Assembly: GCF_003003125.1 (NCBI RefSeq)
Contig: NZ_PVTZ01000001.1
Span: forward strand, 248,001-312,000
DNA from: Laceyella sediminis
GTDB lineage: Bacteria; Bacillota; Bacilli; Thermoactinomycetales; Thermoactinomycetaceae
Length of the DNA: 64,000 nucleotides
Direction: 5' to 3'
The position numbers and the translations under genes were made by a program. A model generated the notes under the pieces. It ran no database searches, had not been told where the DNA came from, and saw nothing but the letters and a program-made list of their open reading frames with translations. Shown here in pieces: positions 46,014 through 53,583 of the stretch (position 1 is its first letter; each line of letters starts with the position of its first letter).

Positions 46014-46487
46014 GTGACTTTTAGCCGAAGAAAATTTCTCATTATTCTAGGTAGCGCCGTCCTTTTGGCAGTGCTTCTTTTTTGCTTTTTTTTTCAATAC
46101 TTCAAGTTCTTCCAAGTAATTGGCAATAGCATGTCACCCACTCTAAAAGACGGGGAAATTTACATACTTCAAAAAGGGAGGTCAGATCTGAAACGGCAAG
46201 ATATTATCGCATTTTATTCTTCTAAAGATGAACTTAATTATGTCAAACGCATTGTGGGACTACCGGGAGAAACAATTGAAATCAAAAACAATCAGGTATA
46301 TATCAATGGCCAACAGTTAAAAGAGAGTTATGTTGTAAGAAATAAGGACATTCCTGATTTCGGTCCTATAAAGATATCCCCATATCAAGTTTTTGTTTTA
46401 GGAGACAACCGAGCTATAAGTGAGGACAGTCGAGTGATGGGAACGATTCCTATTGTATTTATAAAAGGAAAAATCATTGGTTATTAA
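46014..46487 (+). CDS. type I signal peptidase
   Basis: A 157-residue S26 signal peptidase of the Gram-positive Sip type. One N-terminal membrane span (residues 8-28) is followed by the catalytic Ser block VIGNSMSPTL (S39), the Lys block YVKRIVGLPGE (K78) and the C-terminal FVLGDNR with SEDSR. All catalytic residues are present. The start is GTG behind AAAGGGG. It lies first in a plus-strand run with the Yip1-like and toxin genes inside the skin element, so it may process exported products of that cassette. A signal peptidase is unusual cargo for a skin element. Confidence 0.92.
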   Translation: MTFSRRKFLIILGSAVLLAVLLFCFFFQYFKFFQVIGNSMSPTLKDGEIYILQKGRSDLKRQDIIAFYSSKDELNYVKRIVGLPGETIEIKNNQVYINGQQLKESYVVRNKDIPDFGPIKISPYQVFVLGDNRAISEDSRVMGTIPIVFIKGKIIGY

Positions 46488-46515
46488 CATGATACAAGTC
46501 GAGGTGTATAAGCTG

Positions 46516-47127
46516 ATGACCTTTCAAGAATTTTGGGATCTATGTAAAACGATTTGGACACAGCCACGTCAAACGATCCAAAGAGCTTTGCAAAATGAAA
46601 CAAAAATACCTTTTATTCTCATTATGTTTTTTGGTATTGGGTTATTCTTAGATTTTACTTCAAATCGCAATTATGGTGATAACACACCTATTAATGTCCT
46701 TTTCTTACTTTCCTTTATCATTGGACCCATTATTGGTTTTATCGGTTGGATGGTTACCAGCGGAAGTATATATTTGACCACAAAAATATTTGGTGGTGTA
46801 GGTGATTGGAAAGATACACGCAATGCTGTAGCTTGGGCTACCATCCCTTATCTCACCAAACTACTCTTCTGGTTCCCGCAACTCCTTTTCTTTGGAAGCG
46901 AGTTATTCACTGAGGAAACACCGATCCTTTCAAGCAACCTGTTTCTTCTCATTTTATTTTTCATATTTGAATTGATTGAGTTTGTTCTTCTTATTTGGTT
47001 TTATGTTGTTCTTTGCAAATGTATCGCTGAAGTACAAGATTTTTCCGGGTGGAAAGGGTTTGCTTCTGTTTTCTCCCTTCCAATTCTACTGTTTGTCCTT
47101 CTAGTTGTTGTGAGTAGCATGGGTTAA
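46516..47127 (+). CDS. Yip1-domain membrane protein
   Basis: A 203-residue protein with a short soluble N-terminus (MTFQEFWDLCKTIWTQPRQTI) typical of bacterial Yip1-domain proteins and about five membrane spans (near residues 33-50, 63-90, 115-135, 148-168 and 184-202). ATG 46516 is chosen because GAGGTG lies nine bases upstream; the frame opens earlier at 46477. It is 28 bp after the signal peptidase and 13 bp before the toxin gene, so the three are probably one operon. Its function is unknown; a helper in membrane handling of the toxin is conjecture. Confidence 0.75.
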   Translation: MTFQEFWDLCKTIWTQPRQTIQRALQNETKIPFILIMFFGIGLFLDFTSNRNYGDNTPINVLFLLSFIIGPIIGFIGWMVTSGSIYLTTKIFGGVGDWKDTRNAVAWATIPYLTKLLFWFPQLLFFGSELFTEETPILSSNLFLLILFFIFELIEFVLLIWFYVVLCKCIAEVQDFSGWKGFASVFSLPILLFVLLVVVSSMG

Positions 47128-47140
47128 GGGAGGCAAGCAC

Positions 47141-48592
47141 ATGAATCAGAAAAAGAAATGGATTCAGAGAGTGGGAAGAAAGCGTCGCGGCAGCTCAACA
47201 ATGGAGTATATTATTATCATTGCTGTTGGAGCCATATTTGCTGGCCTTTTATATCAAGTATTTCAAACAAATGAAGTTCAATCATCTTTGAAAGTAGCCG
47301 TTGAAAATGCACTCAATGGAACAACACATAATTCATCTGAGGAACATGAGAAAAAAAAATCTCAGTTGCCTGTAATTCAGATTTCTCCAACGCCTAAACA
47401 CATCCCTTTGGAATTGAATAACAAGGTCAATCCCTTACCTCCACAAAAAAAGAAAGAGAAAGAAGGACTCCTTTCGGAGGTAACGGGCTTCTTTGATAGT
47501 CTCGGAAAAGACCTTGATCAGTTAATCAATGATCCAGTCGATTATTTAAAAGAAACGGTTAATTGGGATGAACTAAAAAAGCAATACGATGCACTAAAAG
47601 GCGAATCCAATAAGTTTCTGGCTGATCCAAAAGGTTATTTAACCAATTTCTTCAATAACGCAACTGAAAAGCTCTCCGATGAATGGGATCAATTCACCAA
47701 AAATCCCAAGAGCTATTTATCCAATGCATGGGACGGCTATGTCAAAAATGTCAAAAACTCGCTTAAAGGATTTTGGTATGGAGAAGACCCTGAAACAAAA
47801 GATAAGCTAACCATTCCTGAGCGTTTAATAGGGTTAATGGATATCATTCCAATTTCCCCAAAAAAAGCAGTCAAAGAATTACCTGAAATTGTTCTTGAAA
47901 TAGGTTGTGGTAAAAAAAATAACCATGGTCTTAATAAATCAGAATGTAAATCTAAAACAGATAAACCCAAACCTGTAATCAATCCAAATTACTCCAGAAA
48001 CAACCATCCAAAGAAACCGAAAAATTTAAAAGCACCAGCGAACCCGAACTTTTCTGTTGAAAAAAATGTTACATTCACAACAAATCCGGATAACCCAGAT
48101 TACTTACAAGCAACATTTGATGATGGTAGAACAATCGAAAAAGTTGTCGGTAGTCAATATGCTGGTAAAGAAGTCACCATGAAAACAGCAGAAGGAAATG
48201 AATATGAAGTAAAATATGATGAACATGCCTTCCCTAATTTTAGAAAGCACGCAAAGAAGGATATTTATGGTAATGTAATTGAAATAGACTTACCAACTGA
48301 TGCTATTGTTGGACCTTCTGCATCACAAACAAAATTTGCCTCTATTCTCTTAAAGGAAAAATACCCAAATTGGAAAACTGATCTAGGTCTCACAGAGGAA
48401 CAAATAAAAGCTTTGGAAAAAAATAGGGGGAGTATTGGTCCGAAAGGTTGGAGTATGGATGCGCGTAAAGAAAAGCTTACATGGCATCATGACAAAGAGT
48501 CGGGTAAAATGATTCTAGTACCGTTCGATTTGAATAATAAATTCCCACACACAGGTGGCCATTTGTACTGGGGTTCCCAACCAACAGATTAG
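47141..48592 (+). CDS. polymorphic toxin: pilin-like N-terminus and C-terminal WHH nuclease domain
   Basis: A 483-residue protein; GGGAGGCAAGCAC precedes the ATG. The N-terminus has a basic leader ending at G17, then SSTMEY with Glu at +5 and Tyr at +6, and a hydrophobic helix to residue 41. That is the layout of a Flp/type IVb prepilin. A Lys/Pro-rich middle with repeated DP-x-x-YL motifs follows (NDPVDYLKE, ADPKGYLTN, KNPKSYLSN). The last about 170 residues end in TWHHDKESGKMILVP (W448-H449-H450) and PHTGGHLYWG (H470), the WHH variant of the HNH/EndoVII nuclease superfamily. That is a common toxin tip of polymorphic toxins. The downstream SMI1-type gene would be its immunity. Confidence 0.85.
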   Translation: MNQKKKWIQRVGRKRRGSSTMEYIIIIAVGAIFAGLLYQVFQTNEVQSSLKVAVENALNGTTHNSSEEHEKKKSQLPVIQISPTPKHIPLELNNKVNPLPPQKKKEKEGLLSEVTGFFDSLGKDLDQLINDPVDYLKETVNWDELKKQYDALKGESNKFLADPKGYLTNFFNNATEKLSDEWDQFTKNPKSYLSNAWDGYVKNVKNSLKGFWYGEDPETKDKLTIPERLIGLMDIIPISPKKAVKELPEIVLEIGCGKKNNHGLNKSECKSKTDKPKPVINPNYSRNNHPKKPKNLKAPANPNFSVEKNVTFTTNPDNPDYLQATFDDGRTIEKVVGSQYAGKEVTMKTAEGNEYEVKYDEHAFPNFRKHAKKDIYGNVIEIDLPTDAIVGPSASQTKFASILLKEKYPNWKTDLGLTEEQIKALEKNRGSIGPKGWSMDARKEKLTWHHDKESGKMILVPFDLNNKFPHTGGHLYWGSQPTD

Positions 48593-48702
48593 AGGAGCTA
48601 TTCCTGTAATCAGATAGGGGAATGTTTGAAAAAGAAAAGTACCTCTCGCTAACATACGAGGTGTCTCAGATAGACTTTAAAATAGCTGAGGAGGTATCCA
48701 AA

Positions 48703-48905
48703 ATGAAGTATACGTAAAATCGTAAAAATTGAGCAATTAAAGATTCGATTTTAATTGTAGATGCAGACTCGCTAAATACAAGCACTTTGCAGGGGCTGTA
48801 GACTTTCGTGGTATTGAATTAGGTAAGGCCATTGCATTCATACAATCCCAAATGGGATTTAGCCAATTGCTTTTTTGGATCAAGTCCTTGATGAAACAAC
48901 ACTCA
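48703..48905 (+). pseudogene. IS110-family transposase fragment, frameshifted
   Basis: After a GAGGAGG site an ATG starts a reading (MKYT, then a stop) that continues in shifted frames. The clearest stretch reads AKYKHFAGAVDFRGIELGKA followed by IAFIQSQMGFSQLLFWIKSL. This is the N-terminal RuvC-like start of IS110 transposases, whose usual form is DIAKYKH..RAxDFRGIELGK. At least two frameshifts and internal stops make it non-functional, and the remainder of the transposase is missing. It fills the gap between the toxin and immunity genes. Confidence 0.8.
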
Positions 48906-48946
48906 AACAGCAGTTGCTGTTTGAGAGCGATTGAGGGAGGTAAACA

Positions 48947-49396
48947 ATGATTAACTTCATTCCAAAAGAAGATAAATTAAATCCTGATGTATTCTCTGAT
49001 TTAGAAAAATTAACTGGAGTAAAAATGCCAAACGACTTTGTTGAATTCTATTGCAATCATTCAGCAATAGAGAGTACTGAAGGAGACCTTTTTATTGACG
49101 TTGATAATGAACCTCTTCAATTTGACGACTTATTTCCGGTTGAATACATGATTGAAAAGGTTGAGCAATTGCTACAACACGGATTAAACCCCAATCAACA
49201 GGGTGTCGTTATTCCGTTTGGCTATGATTCAGCTTTAAATTGGTTCTGTTTTCATTTTGAAAATGGTACCTCGACTCCAAATATTATCTGGATGAATTCA
49301 GAACAACTTGTATTAGAAGGATCTCAACTTAGTGGGATAATCAAAGTCAGAGATACCTTTACTAACTTTTTAAGTGATCTTTATGAGGAAGAGTAA
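48947..49396 (+). CDS. SMI1/KNR4 family immunity-type protein
   Basis: A 149-residue protein of the SMI1/KNR4 (SUKH) fold. The N-terminal LEKLTGVKMPNDFVEFYCNHS corresponds to the family LPxxYxxFLxxxNGG region; further on VEYMIEKVEQLL, VVIPFGYDSALNWFCFHFE and the C-terminal FTNFLSDLYEEE match the fold pattern. GGGAGGTAAACA precedes the ATG. Such proteins act as immunity partners of WHH/HNH-type toxins. Its placement 355 bp after the toxin gene, with only an IS110 remnant between, supports that role. Confidence 0.85.
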   Translation: MINFIPKEDKLNPDVFSDLEKLTGVKMPNDFVEFYCNHSAIESTEGDLFIDVDNEPLQFDDLFPVEYMIEKVEQLLQHGLNPNQQGVVIPFGYDSALNWFCFHFENGTSTPNIIWMNSEQLVLEGSQLSGIIKVRDTFTNFLSDLYEEE

Positions 49397-49404
49397 TACT
49401 AAAG

Positions 49405-49436
49405 GAAGAGGGAGCGGAATTTTCTGCTCCCTCTTC
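49405..49436 (+). terminator. intrinsic terminator after the immunity gene
   Basis: GAAGAGGGAGC pairs perfectly with GCTCCCTCTTC around a 10-base loop, eight bases after the stop. Confidence 0.85.
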
Positions 49437-49601
49437 TGTATACAACATTCATTAATACTCCATTATCTACTTCTTCTCTATGCATAGGCTTCCGCTTTTA
49501 ACCCCATTTTCGATAACAATATATACTTAACCAACAATCAACCGAATAAATATAAAAGAACAAACCTTTTCCTGTCGTCTTCCAATAAGTGTTATAATGC
49601 G

Positions 49602-49766
49602 TTAAGAACATTTGTTCTCTCCTCGAATTGATAGAAGCGAGATAATAACCTTTTTTACTTCACTAAGTCGCCGTTGCCTTTCTTCCTCCGTGATTTGCGG
49701 AGGAACAATATGAATTACAGATTTGCCTAATTGATAAGTCACAGGAAAATCCTTGTCTGCCTTCAT
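49602..49766 (-). CDS. small hypothetical protein divergent from the recombinase
   Basis: A 54-residue protein from ATG 49766 with GAGGTGGTCAGG upstream. It reads MKADKDFPVTYQLGKSVIHI, then VPPQITEEERQRRLSEVKKV, a charged helix, and a basic end. It is divergent from the serine recombinase with 69 bp between starts. Small proteins at this position of integrase modules can be regulators or directionality factors. That is inference from position only. Confidence 0.6.
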   Translation of the reverse strand: MKADKDFPVTYQLGKSVIHIVPPQITEEERQRRLSEVKKVIISLLSIRGENKCS

Positions 49767-49835
49767 CCTGACCACCTCGCTAATAGGTATGCAAAAGCAA
49801 AACAAGGACAACCCAACTAATTTTAGGAGGTCGTT

Positions 49836-51377
49836 ATGGAACGAGTCGCGATCTACTTACGTAAATCTCGTGCCGATTTAGAAGCCGAAGCCCGCGGTGA
49901 AGGGGAAACACTGTCAAAACACAAAAAAGCTCTACTAAAACTAGCAAAGGCAATGAATCTAAACATCGTGCGTATTCGGCAAGAGGTTGCTTCAGGGGAA
50001 AGTTTGATCCACCGGCCGGAAATGATGGAGCTTTTGAAAGAAGTGGATGCAGGTTTTTACGATGGAGTTCTTGTAATGGATATGGACCGATTAGGACGCG
50101 GTAACATGCAGGAGCAAGGTATTATTTTGGATACCTTTAAAAAGTCCGGCACGAAGATTATTACACCACGCAAAACATATGACCTGCGTGACGAGTTCGA
50201 TGAAGAGTATACAGAATTTGAAGCATTTATGGCGCGTAAGGAGTTAAAAATCATCACCCGGCGCCTGCAAAGTGGTCGTGTACGGTCTATAGAGGAAGGG
50301 AATTATATCGCTACCCGTCCACCCTATGGTTATCAAATTGTGGAGGACCGAAGTGGCAGATACTTGGTACCCGATCCCGAGCAAGCACCCGTAGTGAAAA
50401 TGATCTTTGATTGGTACACTAACGAAAATCCCAATGAACGACTAGGCTGCAATCAAATCGCCAATCGTCTAAATGAACTGGGCTTACGTACTTATACCAA
50501 CAAACTCTGGACCAGTTCTAGCATTTTAACCATCATTAAAAACGCGGTTTATATCGGTCGCATTCAATGGAAGAAGAGATCTTACAAAAAGTCAATCAAT
50601 CCAACTAAAATACGAGAAACAAAAATGCGTCCGCAATCCGAATGGATTGATGTTAAAGGAAAACATGAGCCCTTGATATCAGAAGAACAGTTCCAAAAAG
50701 CACAAGAAATTTTGAAGAAAAAATACCATCTACCATATCATTTATCGAAAGGAATAACCAATCCCTTGGCAGGTCTAATTCGCTGTGTAAAGTGCAATTC
50801 ATCGATGGTGTTAAGACCCTATATTAATCAAAAGCCTCACTTAATATGCAAAAACAGTTACTGTGACAATAAGAGCACCAGATTCGACTTGGTGGAGAGC
50901 CGGGTGATTAACAGTTTAAACATTTGGCTGGAAGCATATGAACTCCAATGGAGCCAAGATGATATGCCAAAAGAATCTAACCATAAGGTAGATTTAATTG
51001 AGGTTACAATCAAAAATTTGCAAACAGAACTAAAAAACCTGGAAGCACAAAAGGAACGATTACACGACTTATTGGAACGGCAAATTTATGATGAAGATAC
51101 CTATTTGGAGCGGTCAAAAAACTTGGCAATGCGATTAAAAGATGTACGCGAAGCCATTAAACAATCTGTCGTAGAGCTGGAAGAGGAAAAATTAAAGTCC
51201 AAAGCCCAAATCGAAATCATTCCCCGGGTCAAGCACGTCTTGGAATTATATCCCCAGTTAGATGACCCCAAACAAAAAAACACTCTGCTCAAGAGTGTTC
51301 TTGAATTTTGCATATACCGTAAAGAAAAACACCAGCGTGGAGAAGAATTCGAACTCACTTTACACCCAAAACTCTAA
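49836..51377 (+). CDS. spoIVCA: large serine recombinase (SpoIVCA-type), excises the skin element
   Basis: A 513-residue large serine recombinase. The resolvase domain has the nucleophile Ser in IYLRKSRAD (S11) and the arginine-rich active-site block VMDMDRLGRGNMQ. The recombinase domain carries GYQIVEDRSGRYLVPDPEQAPVV-type motifs and SSILTIIKNAVYIGRIQW. A zinc ribbon is seen in CVKCNSS ... CKNSYC, and a coiled coil near residues 395-465. AGGAGGTCGTT precedes the ATG. It ends 13 bp before the attachment arm, next to the spoIVCB half, as in known skin elements. Expected role: site-specific excision in the mother cell to rebuild sigK. Confidence 0.93.
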   Translation: MERVAIYLRKSRADLEAEARGEGETLSKHKKALLKLAKAMNLNIVRIRQEVASGESLIHRPEMMELLKEVDAGFYDGVLVMDMDRLGRGNMQEQGIILDTFKKSGTKIITPRKTYDLRDEFDEEYTEFEAFMARKELKIITRRLQSGRVRSIEEGNYIATRPPYGYQIVEDRSGRYLVPDPEQAPVVKMIFDWYTNENPNERLGCNQIANRLNELGLRTYTNKLWTSSSILTIIKNAVYIGRIQWKKRSYKKSINPTKIRETKMRPQSEWIDVKGKHEPLISEEQFQKAQEILKKKYHLPYHLSKGITNPLAGLIRCVKCNSSMVLRPYINQKPHLICKNSYCDNKSTRFDLVESRVINSLNIWLEAYELQWSQDDMPKESNHKVDLIEVTIKNLQTELKNLEAQKERLHDLLERQIYDEDTYLERSKNLAMRLKDVREAIKQSVVELEEEKLKSKAQIEIIPRVKHVLELYPQLDDPKQKNTLLKSVLEFCIYRKEKHQRGEEFELTLHPKL

Positions 51378-51384
51378 TTATGCC

Positions 51385-51837
51385 TTAAAACAGATAACCT
51401 CTAAGTGTTAACTCATTCCCTTCCTTGTCTGTGCCAATTGGATCATGCAATGACACATCCTTGCGCGATTTCTTCAGGGACCGCAAAAACATCAAAATTT
51501 CATTTTCGACACACCGGGCTGCATAGGTGGCCAACTTGGTGCCCTTGCCTGATTGGTAAGACTCGATCGCTTTGATCAAACCGATGGTGCCGATGGAAAT
51601 CAAATCTTCATTGTCTTCACCGGTGTTTTCAAACTTCTTCACAATATGCGCCACCAAACGCAGATTGTGTTCAATCAGCTTGTTTCTTGCCTCCTGATCT
51701 CCCTGGGCCAAGCGCTGCAAGCATTCTGCTTCTTCTTTTTCTGATAAGGGCTGCGGAAAGGCATTGTTTTTAATATACGAAACAAAGGCGATCATTTCTT
51801 TGATCACCATCGCCACGGCTGTGAAAAGTCCAAACAA
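51385..51837 (-). CDS. sigK: sigma-K N-terminal part (spoIVCB half), split gene
   Basis: The N-terminal half of pro-sigma-K. TTG 51837 is the start, with GGAGGT eight bases upstream. It gives [20 protein letters not shown], matching the cleavable membrane-bound pro-sequence, then [32 protein letters not shown] (region 2.1-2.2), [17 protein letters not shown] and [16 protein letters not shown]-like region 2.4. SigK-type [17 protein letters not shown] is the last shared block. After the GA core the frame enters the element and stops within ten codons (LTLRGYLF), giving a truncated product until excision. Confidence 0.94.
   Translation of the reverse strand: MFGLFTAVAMVIKEMIAFVSYIKNNAFPQPLSEKEEAECLQRLAQGDQEARNKLIEHNLRLVAHIVKKFENTGEDNEDLISIGTIGLIKAIESYQSGKGTKLATYAARCVENEILMFLRSLKKSRKDVSLHDPIGTDKEGNELTLRGYLF
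51390..51430 (-). repeat. attachment site of the skin element, spoIVCB side
   Basis: In coding direction: GAAGGGAAT, core GA (51414-51413), then 12 bp and the arm AGGTTATCTGT ending at 51390. It mirrors the arm at the other end of the element. Confidence 0.88.
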
Positions 51838-51927
51838 TCCACTCCACCTCCACCCGATCGTAAGCGCAGACCATACTACCTTATGACAAATTGGGCTTTT
51901 GGGTTCCTGTTCCATTCACCACTGTTA

Positions 51928-51955
51928 TGTATATGTTTGCCGGTTATTGTCCTAT
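51928..51955 (-). promoter_or_regulatory. possible sporulation (SigE/SigK-type) promoter for spoIVCB
   Basis: On the minus strand ATA (51955-51953), 16 bp, and CATATACAT (51936-51928) resemble the mother-cell promoter ATA-N16-CATANNNT, about 90 bp upstream of the TTG start. The last -10 base deviates. Confidence 0.35.
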
Positions 51956-52054
51956 CTCCCCAGGATGGCGCGCCCTTGACGGGTGAAAACGATGGCATGG
52001 CGTTCTAATCGAATAAATCCTTTCTACACATCGTCAGATACCGATACAAACTAA

Positions 52055-52120
52055 AAGCCCCACTCCCTCCTCATCGAAAATCCTGTTTTTCCACCGCCGA
52101 TGAGTGAAAAGAGTGGGGCT
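52055..52120 (-). terminator. long hairpin after the 102-residue hypothetical gene
   Basis: AGCCCCACTC pairs with GAGTGGGGCT, with inner arms CTCATCG / CGATGAG, and TTTTAG follows on the minus strand. The stretch 51838-52190 holds only this hairpin and the spoIVCB leader. Confidence 0.65.
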
Positions 52121-52190
52121 CATTATGGTTGGTTGTTCTTCTAAGCATAGAAAACGAGCTTTACACATACTTCATTAACGAATAAGTCTC

Positions 52191-52499
52191 TTACTGGCCA
52201 CTATACTCTTTATATCGTTCCAGTACCATTTGTAAATGTTCAATAAACCGTTTCTTAGAACAAAATACTTCTTCATAATCCAATAAAGAAACACGAAGTT
52301 CACCATCGGGAAAATGTGGGTCAAAATCAATTTCATTAAACCCTTTTCCGACATTTTGTTTTAAACCATCTAGCGTATCCTGTAATTCTCTTTCTGATAT
52401 CATTCTTATTTGCAAACCAATCAAAACTAACTCCCAAGCAGCGGAAACATCCGGATCGGCTGGTTTTAATTCTTGTGCCAGTTCATCAAACGTTTTCAT
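52191..52499 (-). CDS. hypothetical protein
   Basis: A 102-residue acidic protein, start ATG after GGAGAAAAGAG. It reads MKTFDELAQELKPADPDVSA, then AAWELVLIGLQIRMISEREL and near the end LDYEEVFCSKKRFIEHLQMV. Mostly helical, with no signal peptide or membrane span. Its size and acidity would fit an immunity or antitoxin-like protein, but I do not recognise a family. It has its own terminator and lies just outside the skin element. Confidence 0.6.
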   Translation of the reverse strand: MKTFDELAQELKPADPDVSAAWELVLIGLQIRMISERELQDTLDGLKQNVGKGFNEIDFDPHFPDGELRVSLLDYEEVFCSKKRFIEHLQMVLERYKEYSGQ

Positions 52500-53025
52500 C
52501 TCTTTTCTCCATCTTTAAGATAACTTAATGTAATGAGAAATAAACAGAAAATGACAATGCCAATCGTCAAATACAATCAAATCAAACCGCCTCAAAACCC
52601 TTATAAACACTGGCTTTTTCATTTTAGTTTACGAAACCTAACTTTCGTAAATCAATATGCTTCTATTTGTTAGGTCTTAGATCGCTCGGGTTATAGCCAT
52701 CATTCCTATTTGGTATCTTCTAATTAAGTTTGCTACAAACCAAACACCCACCGTGCCTATGCAACCAATCCGTTCAGCAATGACGTGCCATAATCAGCGG
52801 GTCACCAGAACGGACTCCTTTGGTACAAATCCCTCCAGCGTCGCGGTAAACCACAGAATCAACCGCATCGATATCTTATTAAACAGCAATAACTCAATGT
52901 CAGCTATCAACGACACTTTAGGCATAACCAGGCTACCCCTTTCTAAGAGCACTACACTGCGGACAAAAGTTTACGCCACGCTCATCCTATTGATCCGACG
53001 ATGCCGAAAACCGTTCCGCGCTTGT
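52500..53025. other. intergenic region, possibly with a small decayed gene
   Basis: About 525 bp. On the minus strand a 43-codon reading (52794-52925) starts ATG after AAAGGGG and reads MPKVSLIADIELLLF; its status is doubtful. The rest, including an AT-rich part near 52620-52740, shows no recognisable gene or RNA. Confidence 0.3.
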
Positions 53026-53334
53026 CTAGGCGCTGGGCACATCGACACCAGCCGCGGCGTCGATTCGCTCGCTACCAAGGGGAAGCGAAAACAGCCGCTC
53101 CATTGCCACTAGCGCTTTTTTTGCATCCACGCCAGAAGTTCGGATCGTGACGGGACCTTTAATGATGCCAGACACCAACACGCACATGCTGAGTAAGCTT
53201 TTGGCGTTGATAGAAATTTGATTCGCTTCAATTACTATATAGCAATCATATTGATCTGCCTTTTCCACAAAGCGGATCACTTCCAGTAGGCTGATTTTTG
53301 ACGGGATTTGACAAGCTGTCGCATATTCCGCCAT
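53026..53334 (-). CDS. HPr/Crh-like phosphocarrier-fold protein lacking the active-site histidine
   Basis: A 102-residue protein; GGAGGAGGCGGCCGA precedes the ATG. The second half follows the HPr/Crh pattern: IVIEANQISINAKSLLSMCV matches the S46 block (NAKS as in Crh), then GIIKGPVTIRTSGVDAKKAL and a last helix. The first half has no HxRPA motif, so the PTS-phosphorylated His15 is missing. It may be a regulatory protein of Crh type, phosphorylated at most on serine. It is divergent from tnrA, sharing two TnrA boxes, which suggests nitrogen-linked expression. Confidence 0.7.
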   Translation of the reverse strand: MAEYATACQIPSKISLLEVIRFVEKADQYDCYIVIEANQISINAKSLLSMCVLVSGIIKGPVTIRTSGVDAKKALVAMERLFSLPLGSERIDAAAGVDVPSA

Positions 53335-53468
53335 TCGGCCGCCTCCTCCCTGTTCCTACATCGCTCTGTCATCTAACATCTATTTCCAATTGTTGAAATA
53401 TTCTCTAACCTCGTGTTTTTTCCTGTCACTTCATTATGTCACAATGGTTTCAATCCACTCTATAATCA

Positions 53469-53527
53469 TGTCATATTATATTACACAAAATACATTTCAA
53501 CTTTTATTTATGTGAGATAATCTAACA
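53469..53527. promoter_or_regulatory. two TnrA/GlnR boxes between the HPr-like gene and tnrA
   Basis: TGTCATATTATATTACA (53469-53485) and TGTGAGATAATCTAACA (53511-53527) both match the TnrA/GlnR consensus TGTNA-N7-TNACA perfectly. They are 42 bp apart and lie 56-115 bp upstream of tnrA. They suggest autoregulation of tnrA and control of the divergent gene. Confidence 0.85.
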
Positions 53528-53583
53528 AAAACAACCTGAAGCCGCCTGGTTTTATGTTAAAGTGAATATGAGGTGAGCGGCTT

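Larger units (their letters stand above)
45542..51412. mobile_element. sigK intervening (skin-like) element, 5,871 bp
   Basis: This AT-rich segment separates the two halves of sigK and carries its own large serine recombinase beside the spoIVCB half, the arrangement of the Bacillus subtilis skin element. The ends bear inverted arms (ACAGATAACCTC) at equal distance from the core dinucleotide GA. The circular joint would form a 48-bp imperfect palindrome in which 18 of 23 positions per half match. At about 5.9 kb it is much smaller than the roughly 48-kb B. subtilis element. Cargo: signal peptidase I, Yip1-like protein, WHH-nuclease toxin, SMI1-type immunity protein, a small protein, and an IS110 fragment. 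Confidence 0.93.

Noticed and set aside
52753-53112. 119-codon plus-strand frame
   Set aside because: Overlaps the 3' part of the HPr-like gene antisense and lacks a ribosome site.
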